A model generated the notes under the pieces. It did not search any database and was not told where the DNA came from. It worked only from the letters and a program-made list of their open reading frames with translations. The translations under genes and the position numbers were made by a program. From the NCBI GenBank assembly GCA_963731625.1, contig CAVSWH010000001.1:806001-870000 (forward strand): 64,000 nt of DNA, read 5' to 3'. Below are positions 43,078 through 50,095 of the stretch, piece by piece; the stretch's first letter is position 1; each line of letters opens with the position of its first letter. The DNA comes from PALSA-555 sp963731625. GTDB lineage: Bacteria > Actinomycetota > Acidimicrobiia > IMCC26256 > PALSA-555.

Positions 43078-43626
43078 TCAGGCGTCGTCGGGCCGCCACG
43101 CGGCCCGCAGCTGGGCCCGCAGCTCGAGGGCCCGGCCGCTCACCCCGTCCGGGGGGAGCCGGAGGGCGTCGACGTCGACGGCGTCGCAGATCGCCCGCCG
43201 GACGTTGTAGTCGTGCTCGGCCCCGTCGACCGCAGCGCCTCGCCACACCGCGTCGTCGGGGTCGCAGCCGCCGACGTAGCCGAGGATGTGGGCCGCGACG
43301 TCGAGATCGGCCATCACCGGCGCCCGCCCGAACAGCGCGGCGCGCTTCATGGCGAGCTCGCTCACGACGGCGAGCGCGTCGTCGAGGCGCTCGTGGGGCG
43401 CGAGGGTGAGGCGCTCCCCAATTCGCTCGGCGAGGGTGAGCGCGTAGCCGATGTTGGGGCCCGGGACACCGAAGAGGCGGCCCCGGGGCTGGCCGAACGA
43501 GACCTCGTCGCCGGGCCGGTCGGAGTACCAGGGCCGGGCGGCGGGCATCCGCACGCCGGGCGCGAGGTTCTGAAGCTGGCGGGGCTCGTCCTCGAGCTCC
43601 GGGGCGACGAAGGGGTCGGCGGCCAT
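43078..43626 (-). CDS. Conserved-looking hypothetical protein
   Basis: A 182-residue soluble protein. It is proline-rich at the start (PRQLQNLAPGVRMPAARPW), includes GPNIGYALTLAERI and LGYVGGCDPDDAVWRGAAVDGAEHDYNVRRAICDAVD, and ends acidic. No transmembrane or signal segment is seen. The composition and codon use match neighbours, so it is probably real, but I recognise no family. It begins 9 bases after the cimA stop and may belong to the leuB-ilvE-cimA transcript. Confidence 0.7.
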   Translation of the reverse strand: MAADPFVAPELEDEPRQLQNLAPGVRMPAARPWYSDRPGDEVSFGQPRGRLFGVPGPNIGYALTLAERIGERLTLAPHERLDDALAVVSELAMKRAALFGRAPVMADLDVAAHILGYVGGCDPDDAVWRGAAVDGAEHDYNVRRAICDAVDVDALRLPPDGVSGRALELRAQLRAAWRPDDA

Positions 43627-43635
43627 GCGCAGGTT

Positions 43636-45240
43636 CTAGTCGGCGGGATCGGCCGCGAGGGCGAGCCCGTAGACGAGCGAGTCGTAGAGGGCCTGCCAAG
43701 AGGCCTCGATGACGTTCTCGCTCACCCCGATCGTGGTCCAGGAGCGGTCGCCGTTCGTCGTGTCGATAAGGACGCGGGTAACGGCGCCGGTCCCCTTCTC
43801 GGTGTCGAGCACGCGCACCTTGTAGTCGGTGAGGTGGACTCGCTCGAGCGCCGGGTAGCGGGTGCCGAGCGCGCTGCGCAGCGCGCTGTCGAGCGCGTTC
43901 ACCGGCCCGTTGCCCTCGGCGGTGCGCACGACGCGCTCGCCGCCGATGTGGACCTTGATCGTGGCCTCGGTCGCCAGGCCCCCGCCGAGATGGTCGGCGT
44001 CGCGGTCGTCGGTGATGACGCGGAAGGACTCGACGCGGAAGAACGGCTGCTCCCAGCCGGTGGCGCGGCGCATGAGCAGCTCGAGGGAGCCGTCGGCGAC
44101 CTCGAAGTGGTAGCCCTGGTGCTCGAGGCGCTTCAGCTCGTCGACGACCTCGTTCACCTGGGGGCCGTCGAGGGTGAGACCAAGCTCCTTGGCTTTGAGG
44201 AGGATCGTCGAGCGGCCGGCGAGCTCGGACACGACGAAGCGGGTGCCGTTGCCGACCCCGTCCGGGTTGACGTGCTCGTACGCGTCGGGCCGCTTGGCGA
44301 TCGCGCTCATGTGCAGGCCCGCCTTGTGGGCGAACGCCGACCCGCCTACGTAGGGCGCCTGGGGGTTCAGCGCCATGTTCACGAGCTCGGCGACGTGATG
44401 GGCGACGGGAGTGAGCCGCTCGAGGCGGTCCCGGGGGATCGTCTCGACGCCCATCTTCAGCGTCAGGTTCGGGATGATCGTCGTCAGGTTGCAGTTGCCG
44501 GTCCGCTCGCCGTAGCCGTTGATCGTGCCCTGGACCTGGATGGCGCCGCCCCGGACCCCGGCGAGCGCGTTCGCCACGCCGGTGCCGGCGTCGTCGTGGA
44601 GGTGCACGGCGACGCCGACGTCGCCCTGGAAGTAGGTGACGACGTCGCGGACGATGCGCTCGACGTCGGCGGGCAGCGTGCCCCCGTTCGTGTCGCAGAG
44701 CACGAGGCGGGAGGCGCCCTGGGCGGCTGCGCCCTCGAGGACGCGCAGCGCGAACTCCGGGTTGCGCTGGTAGCCGTCGAAGAAGTGCTCCGCGTCGAAG
44801 AGGACGTCGAGGCCGGCGCCGCGCAGGTACGCCACCGAGTCGGCGACCATCGCCACGCCCTCGTCGAGGGTGGTGCCGAGCGCCTCGGTGACGTGGTAGT
44901 CCCAGCTCTTCCCGACGATGCACACCGTCGAGGTGCCGGCCTCGACGAGGTGGCGCAGCGTGTCGTCCGAGTCGACCTTGCCCTTCGCGCGGCGCGTCGA
45001 GCCGAAGGCGACGAGCGTCGACGTCCCGAGGTCGAGCTCGCCGGTGCGGCGGAACAGCTCGTCGTCCTTCGGGTTCGCGCCCGGCCAGCCCGCCTCGATG
45101 TAGTCGACGCCGAGCCAGTCGAGCTGCTCGGCGATGCGGAGCTTGTCGTCGACGGTGAGCGAGATGCCCTCGAGCTGGGCGCCGTCGCGCAGCGTCGTGT
45201 CGTAGATCTCGACGCGGGCCGGGAGCTCGACGTCAGCCAT
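43636..45240 (-). CDS. cimA: (R)-citramalate synthase
   Basis: The 534-residue enzyme condenses pyruvate with acetyl-CoA to citramalate, the entry to threonine-independent isoleucine synthesis. The HMGL-like barrel starts with YDTTLRDGAQLEGISLTVDDK, whose RDGAQ and EGIS differ from the RDGEQSPG of LeuA. It includes HLHDDAGTGVANALAG and NGYGERTGN. The C-terminal LeuA-type regulatory domain (about 400-520) should bind isoleucine. The start overlaps ilvE by 8 bases. Its full operon is leuB-ilvE-cimA behind an attenuator. Confidence 0.93.
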   Translation of the reverse strand: MADVELPARVEIYDTTLRDGAQLEGISLTVDDKLRIAEQLDWLGVDYIEAGWPGANPKDDELFRRTGELDLGTSTLVAFGSTRRAKGKVDSDDTLRHLVEAGTSTVCIVGKSWDYHVTEALGTTLDEGVAMVADSVAYLRGAGLDVLFDAEHFFDGYQRNPEFALRVLEGAAAQGASRLVLCDTNGGTLPADVERIVRDVVTYFQGDVGVAVHLHDDAGTGVANALAGVRGGAIQVQGTINGYGERTGNCNLTTIIPNLTLKMGVETIPRDRLERLTPVAHHVAELVNMALNPQAPYVGGSAFAHKAGLHMSAIAKRPDAYEHVNPDGVGNGTRFVVSELAGRSTILLKAKELGLTLDGPQVNEVVDELKRLEHQGYHFEVADGSLELLMRRATGWEQPFFRVESFRVITDDRDADHLGGGLATEATIKVHIGGERVVRTAEGNGPVNALDSALRSALGTRYPALERVHLTDYKVRVLDTEKGTGAVTRVLIDTTNGDRSWTTIGVSENVIEASWQALYDSLVYGLALAADPAD

Positions 45241-46153
45241 CGGCGTACTCGAGCCAGTCCGCGTACTTCTCGACCTGCCCGCGGACGGTCGCGAAGTAGG
45301 TCTCTTGGATCTTGCGGGTCGCTTCGCCGGGTTCGCCGATCTCGTGGTCGTCGACCTCGCGGATGGGCACGACCTCGGCCGCGGTGCCGCAGAGGAACGC
45401 CTCGTCGGCCGTGTACAGGTCGGTGCGCAGCAGCTCGTGCTCGCGGACCTCGTAGCCCATGTCGCGGGCGATGACCATCACCGAGTCGCGGGTGATGCCC
45501 TCGAGCGCGCCGGCGTGCAGTGGCGGGGTGATGAGCGCGCCGTTCTTGACGACGAAGACGTTCTCGCCGGTGGCCTCGGCGACGCTGCCGGATGTGTTCA
45601 ACAGGATCGCCTCGTCGTAGCCGCCCTTGAGCGCTTCGACCTTCGCGAGGCTCGAGTTGATGTAGATGCCCGTGCCCTTCGCCGCGACGGGGTTGATGTT
45701 GGGGTCCATGCGCCGCCAGGTCGAGATCTTCATGCGCACGCCGTGCTGGACGCCCTCGTCGCCGAGGTAGCTGCCCCACGGCCAGACGGCGATCGCCACG
45801 TTGACGTCGCACGGCAGCGGGTTGAGCCCCATCTCGCCGTACCCGAGGTAGGCGATGGGGCGGATGTAGCAGGAGTCGAGGTGGTTGGCCCGGATCGTCT
45901 CCTTCGTCGCCTCGACGAGCTCGGCGACCGAGTACGGCAGGTCGACGTGGAGGAGGCCGGCCGACTGGTGAAGTCGGCGCATGTGGTCGGTGAGGCGGAA
46001 GACGGCGGGGCCGCGCGCCGTCGGGTAGGCGCGGATCCCCTCGAACACGCCGGAGCCGTAATGGAGGCTGTGCGTGAGGACGTGGATGGTGGCGTCCTTC
46101 CAGGGCACGAGCGTGCCGTCCATCCAGATGAACTCGGTTTCCTCGATGGGCAT
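45233..46153 (-). CDS. ilvE: Branched-chain amino acid aminotransferase
   Basis: This 306-residue PLP enzyme of fold type IV does the last step of isoleucine, valine and leucine synthesis. Family blocks are HSLHYGSGVFEGIRAY near the start, YIRPIAYLGYGEMGLNP, the NPVAAKGTGIYINSSLAKVEA region with the PLP lysine, and GSVAEATGENVFVVK. It starts 12 bases downstream of leuB and overlaps cimA by 8 bases. It should therefore be controlled by the upstream leader. Confidence 0.94.
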   Translation of the reverse strand: MPIEETEFIWMDGTLVPWKDATIHVLTHSLHYGSGVFEGIRAYPTARGPAVFRLTDHMRRLHQSAGLLHVDLPYSVAELVEATKETIRANHLDSCYIRPIAYLGYGEMGLNPLPCDVNVAIAVWPWGSYLGDEGVQHGVRMKISTWRRMDPNINPVAAKGTGIYINSSLAKVEALKGGYDEAILLNTSGSVAEATGENVFVVKNGALITPPLHAGALEGITRDSVMVIARDMGYEVREHELLRTDLYTADEAFLCGTAAEVVPIREVDDHEIGEPGEATRKIQETYFATVRGQVEKYADWLEYADG

Positions 46154-46165
46154 CGCCCAGCCTCC

Positions 46166-47159
46166 TCAGACCCGCTCGGCGACCGCGTCGCCGATGTCGC
46201 TCGTCGTTCCCACCACGTCCTCGGACTTTGCTATCGCGTCGCGCACTCGGGTCGCGGCGTCGGTCTCGCCCAGGAATTCCAGCATCATCGCCGCCGAGAT
46301 GATCGCCGCTCGGGGGTCGGCGGCGCCGGTCCCGGCGATGTCGGGGGCGGAGCCGTGCACCGGCTCGAACAGGGACGGGCCCGTCCGGTCGGGGTTCAGG
46401 TTGCCCGACGCCGCCCGGCCGATCCCGCCGGAGACGGCGCTCGCCAGGTCGGTGAGGATGTCGCCGAAGAGGTTGTCGGTGACGATGACGTCGTAGCGGC
46501 CAGGATCCTGCACGAGGTAGATGCAGGCCGCGTCGACGTGGTGGTAGGCGGTCTCGACGTCGTCGTAGCCCGCCGCCACCTCGTCGAAGGTCCGCTGCCA
46601 GAGGTCCCCGGCGAAGGTCAAGACGTTGGTCTTGTGCACGAGGGTGAGGTGGCGTCGCTCGCGGGCCCGGGCGAGCTCGCAGGCGTACCGGACGCAGCGC
46701 TCGACCCCGAAGCGGGTGTTCACCGAGCCCTGCGTGGCGATCTCCTGCGGTGTGCCGCGGCGCAGGAACCCGCCCTCGCCGGCGTAGGAGCCCTCGGTGT
46801 TCTCGCGGACGACGACGAGGTCCACGCCGTCGTTCAGGGGACTCGGCGGCGCGACGAAGGGGCGGTGGTTCACGTAGAGGTCGAGGTCGAAGCGCAGCTT
46901 GAGGAGCAGGCCCCGCTCGAGCACGCCCGGCGGGATGTCGGGGACGCCGACCGCGCCGAGGAGCACGGCGTCGAGGCCCCGGATCGCGTCGAGGTCGTCG
47001 TCGGGCAGCACCACGCCGTCGCGCTCGATAGCGCGCGCCGCCGAGGTCGAACACGACCGGCGTGTACGGGACGCCGGTCGCGTCGAGGACCTTCAGCGCC
47101 TCGGCGACGACTTCGGGCCCGATGCCGTCGCCGCCGATGATCCCGATCTGGTGAGTCAC
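46166..47159 (-). CDS. leuB: 3-isopropylmalate dehydrogenase, frameshifted near 47021-47036
   Basis: The N-terminal part from GTG 47159 (HQIGIIGGDGIGPEVVAEALKVLD, the NAD-binding start) and the larger part from 47014 down (ending IGDAVAERV) are in different frames. Both are clearly isopropylmalate dehydrogenase. The C-terminal part keeps LERGLLLKLRFDLDLYVNHRP, VVRENTEGSYAGEGG and DNLFGDILTDLASAVSGGIG. Removing one base between 47021 and 47036 rejoins them into about 330 residues. With CimA beside it, LeuB probably also oxidises methylmalate for isoleucine. It heads leuB-ilvE-cimA behind an attenuator. Confidence 0.87.
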
Positions 47160-47189
47160 TGCTTTGGCTCCGCGAGGTCTCCAGGTATG

Positions 47190-47214
47190 AAAAACCGCCC
47201 ACCGGAGTGGACGG
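47190..47214 (-). terminator. Attenuator terminator before leuB
   Basis: On the minus strand CCGTCCAC-tccg-GTGGGCGG forms an 8-bp stem (one G-U) followed by TTTTT. It lies 31 bases upstream of leuB, after a leader peptide, so it is an attenuator and not a gene-end terminator. Confidence 0.85.
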
Positions 47215-47220
47215 TCGCAT

Positions 47221-47245
47221 GCAGGCGCCGGGGCGGGGCGCCTGC
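47221..47245 (-). promoter_or_regulatory. Leader hairpin of the leuB attenuator
   Basis: GCAGGCGCC (minus strand, 47245-47237) pairs perfectly with GGCGCCTGC (47229-47221) around the loop CCGCCCC. The loop's CCGCCC can instead pair with GGGCGG of the terminator's 3' arm, giving a plausible antiterminator. Confidence 0.7.
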
Positions 47246-47280
47246 TACTCGATAACGATGATGGTGCTGTGTGGCCGCAT
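47245..47280 (-). CDS. Attenuator leader peptide MRPHSTIIVIE
   Basis: An 11-codon frame runs from ATG 47280 to TAG 47245 and carries ATC ATC GTT ATC, that is Ile-Ile-Val-Ile. Its stop codon overlaps the first base of a hairpin that precedes the terminator. This is the classic layout for attenuation by charged tRNA-Ile and tRNA-Val. It contains no leucine codon, although leuB is the first gene. That fits control by isoleucine/valine supply and a citramalate role for the operon. Confidence 0.8.
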   Translation of the reverse strand: MRPHSTIIVIE

Positions 47281-47289
47281 CGGCCCACC

Positions 47290-47318
47290 AGTGTCGCAGG
47301 GCGCCGCGGCTCGGTCAA
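47290..47318 (-). promoter_or_regulatory. Promoter of the leader-leuB-ilvE-cimA operon
   Basis: TTGACC (47318-47313) and GACACT (47295-47290) are separated by 17 bases on the minus strand and lie just before the leader peptide ATG 47280. Confidence 0.55.
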
Positions 47319-47412
47319 CCGCGTACGGCGCGACGCACGACGCGGCGGGCGCGCGAACGCACACCCGTATGGGAGGTGCGCAGTGTCGGGCATCGATCGA
47401 CGGGGTGGCGGG

Positions 47413-47418
47413 TACGCT
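47413..47418 (+). promoter_or_regulatory. Leaderless-type -10 element (TACGCT) of greA
   Basis: TACGCT lies 6 nt before greA ATG 47425. Confidence 0.45.
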
Positions 47419-47424
47419 CCATTA

Positions 47425-47889
47425 ATGGATCAGGTCCATCTGACGCGTGACGCCCAGGACCGACTGCGCCAGGAGCTCGACGAGCGGACGGGCCGGCGCG
47501 CCGAGATCTCCTTGTGGATCGAGCGCGCCCGCGAGCACGGCGACATCCGCGAGAACGCCGACTACGACGCCGCCAAGAACGAGCAGGGCCACAACGAGGC
47601 CCGGATTCGTCACATCGAGAGCATCCTGCGGTCCGCCGTCGTGGTCGACGGCGTCGCCAGCGACGTCGTCGGTCCCGGCACGATCGTCGAGATCCGCATG
47701 GAGGGCGACGACGGGCCGACCGAGTATCTCGTCGGGTCGATCGAGGAGCGGCACGAGACCTTCGACGTGCTGTCGACGTCGTCGCCGCTCGGCCAGGCGC
47801 TGCTCGGCGCCCGCCCCGGGCAGGTCGTCAACTACGCGGCGCCGCGCCGCACCTTCGAGGTCGAGGTCATCTCGGTCCGGCCTGTGTGA
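47425..47889 (+). CDS. greA: Transcription elongation factor GreA
   Basis: The 154-residue factor rescues backtracked RNA polymerase by stimulating transcript cleavage. The N-terminal coiled coil contains REHGDIRENADYDAAKNEQ, whose tip acids (D, E) enter the polymerase channel. The C-terminal FKBP-like domain includes SSPLGQALLGARPGQVV. ATG 47425 is chosen over the longer frame at 47269, because TACGCT lies 6 nt upstream and the extra residues are unrelated. The next gene starts within the stop (GTGA). Confidence 0.95.
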   Translation: MDQVHLTRDAQDRLRQELDERTGRRAEISLWIERAREHGDIRENADYDAAKNEQGHNEARIRHIESILRSAVVVDGVASDVVGPGTIVEIRMEGDDGPTEYLVGSIEERHETFDVLSTSSPLGQALLGARPGQVVNYAAPRRTFEVEVISVRPV

Positions 47890-48553
47890 CCCGCGTCGCC
47901 GGCGTCGACGGCTGCGCCGGGGGCTGGGTGGCCGTGATGCTCGTCGACGGTCAGTTCGCGGGGCGCGCCTCGCGGCCCGGTTCGCCGACCTGCTCGACGA
48001 CCCGGCGACCGTGATCGGCGTCGACATCCCGCTCGGATCGTGTGCCTGCCCCCGCGCCGCCGATGTCGCCGCACGCGAACGGCTCGGCGCCCGGCGCGCG
48101 TCGGTGTTCGATCCGCCACCCCTCGAGGTGCTCGACGCCCCGGATCTCGCCACGGCCAACGAGCTGGCGCGCCGACGGTACGGGCGCGGCGTCAGCGCGC
48201 AGGGCTGGCATCTGCGGGAGAAGATGCGCGACGCCGAGCCGCACTGGCGCGCCGAGCCTTCCCGGATCTTCGAGGTCTCACCCGAGCTGTCGTTCGCGAC
48301 GTTGCACGGCGCGCCGCTGTCGCACCCGAAGCGCACGTGGGCGGGCTCGCAGACGCGGACCGCGCTGTTGGCCCTCGCCGGGATCGTGGTGCCCGCCGAC
48401 CTGGGCCCGGCGGGCGCCGCCGGGGTCGACGACGTGCTCGACGCCGCGGCGGTCGCGTGGACCGCGGCGCGGCTCGCGACCGGCGCCGCGTTCAGCCTGC
48501 CCGACCCACCAGATCGCGACGGTGCGGGGTGCGCCGTCGCGATCTGGTGCTGA
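47886..48553 (+). CDS. DUF429 family protein, frameshifted at 47960-47963
   Basis: GTG 47886 begins TRVAGVDGCAGGWVAVMLVDGQFAG, the RNase H-fold start typical of DUF429. The frame then derails, and another frame continues with ARFADLLDDPATVIGVDIPLG through to 48553. Adding one G to the run of four Gs at 47960-47963 restores a protein of about 222 residues. The family has the acidic GVD and VDIPLG sites of an RNase H-like nuclease fold, but its activity is unknown. It overlaps greA by four bases and abuts the convergent hyuB stop. Confidence 0.75.
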
Positions 48554-50095
48554 TCACGCGGGGCCGTAGCCCCCGCCGCCCGGCGTGCGGATGCGCAGGA
48601 CGTCACCTGGCTGGAGCGTCAGCGTCACCTTGTCCTTGAGCCGCGTGGCCCGCGACGCGTCGCCGCCGGGCAGCAGCCAGTTCTCGCCCACCGCGCCGGG
48701 CTCGCCGCCGGCGAGCCCCCAGGGCGCGCTCGTGCGACGCTCGGTGATGAGCGACGCCGTCACCTCCGTCAGCACCTCGAGCTCGCGCTCGATTCCGTCG
48801 CCGCCGCGGTGCGCGCCGGCACCGCCGCTGCCCCGGCGGAGCGCGTAACGCCGGACCCGCACCGGCAAGGACCGCTCGAGCGCCTCGACCGGCGTGTCGC
48901 GGGTGTTCGTCATCGCGGTGTGCACCCCGCTCATGCCGTCCGCCCAGGGCTTCGCGCCCTGCCCGCCGCCGATCGTCTCGTAGTACACCCACCGGGCCGC
49001 GCCGAGCAGCACGTTGTTCATGGTCCCCTGGCCCGCCGCGCCGAGACGGTTGGGCACCGCGGCGGCGAGCGCGCCGAGGCACACGTCCGCGACGCGTTGG
49101 CTCACCTCGACGTTGCCCGCGCCGACCGCGACGGGCGCCGTCGCGGCGACGACGGTGCCGGCGGGCGCGACGACGCGCACCGGCCGGATGGCGCCACCGC
49201 TCGCGGGGATGTCGGGATCGGTGGCGGCGCGCAGCGCGAAGACGACGGCGCTCTCGGTGACGGCGGCCACGGCGTTCACGTTGCCGGGCCGCTGGGGATC
49301 CGTGCCGGTGAAGTCGAAGGTGGCCGTGTCGTCTTGGAGGTGGAGAGTGACGACGATGCGTGTGGGGGTCTGCTGGTCGGGCCGTGGCCCAGCGGAGTCG
49401 AGGACGTCTTCGAACCGCCAGGTGCCGTCGGGGAGGCCGCGCAGCGCGGCGCGCATCCGACGCTCCCCGTAGTCGAGGATCTCGGCGAGTGGCGCGGTCG
49501 AGCCGAGCCGCGTGACCGCGTCGCGGAGCCGGTCGACGCCGACGGCGTTCGCCCCGCCCTGCGCGGCCAGGTCGCCGCGGCGCTCCTCGGGGGCACGGGA
49601 GCTGGCCGCGAACCACGCGGCGACGTCGTCGGTGAGCGGCATGGGCGCCAGTCGCAGCCCCTCGTCGGCGATGTCGAGGGCGTCGGGCGGCATGGAGCCG
49701 GGCGTGAGCCCGCCGAGGTCGGCGTGGTGGGCGCGGTTGGCGGCCCAGCCGACGAGCCGGCCCTCGACGTGGACCGGCGCGACGACCGTGACGTCGTTGA
49801 GGTGGGTGCCGCCGGCGAAGGGGTCGTTCAGCACCCACTGCTCGCCCGGGGTCGGCTCGGGCCCGGCGGCGCGCACCGCCGCCTGGACCGCCGCCGGCAT
49901 GGACCCGAGGTGGACGGGGATGTGCTCGGCCTGGACGAGCAGCTCCCCGCCGGCGGTGAACAGCGCCGCGGAGCAGTCGGCGCGCTCCTTGATGTTCGGG
50001 CTCGACGCGGCGCGGCGCAGCACCGCGCCCATCTCCTCCGCGATTCCGGTCAGGCGGGCGGTGAGCACCCGGAGCGCCGCGGGGTCGAGCGTCAC
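48554..50095 (-). CDS. hyuB: Hydantoinase B/oxoprolinase family protein
   Basis: From GTG 50095 this gives 513 residues of the HyuB subunit. Family blocks are LRRAASSPNIKERADCSAALF near the start, VLNDPFAGGTHLNDVTVVAPV, GTGQGTMNN-like GAAGQGTMNNVLLG, and WADGMSGVHTAMTNTRDTPVEALE. Together with HyuA it forms an ATP-dependent amidohydrolase acting on hydantoins, 5-oxoproline or related cyclic amides. The start overlaps the hyuA stop (GTGA). The native substrate is unknown. Confidence 0.9.
   Translation of the reverse strand: MTLDPAALRVLTARLTGIAEEMGAVLRRAASSPNIKERADCSAALFTAGGELLVQAEHIPVHLGSMPAAVQAAVRAAGPEPTPGEQWVLNDPFAGGTHLNDVTVVAPVHVEGRLVGWAANRAHHADLGGLTPGSMPPDALDIADEGLRLAPMPLTDDVAAWFAASSRAPEERRGDLAAQGGANAVGVDRLRDAVTRLGSTAPLAEILDYGERRMRAALRGLPDGTWRFEDVLDSAGPRPDQQTPTRIVVTLHLQDDTATFDFTGTDPQRPGNVNAVAAVTESAVVFALRAATDPDIPASGGAIRPVRVVAPAGTVVAATAPVAVGAGNVEVSQRVADVCLGALAAAVPNRLGAAGQGTMNNVLLGAARWVYYETIGGGQGAKPWADGMSGVHTAMTNTRDTPVEALERSLPVRVRRYALRRGSGGAGAHRGGDGIERELEVLTEVTASLITERRTSAPWGLAGGEPGAVGENWLLPGGDASRATRLKDKVTLTLQPGDVLRIRTPGGGGYGPA

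Noticed and set aside
43213..45474. Very long plus-strand frame (753 codons) opposite cimA
   Set aside because: It is antisense to a gene with full CimA motifs and is dominated by Val/Asp/Gly/Arg from GC-skewed third positions. No family motif.
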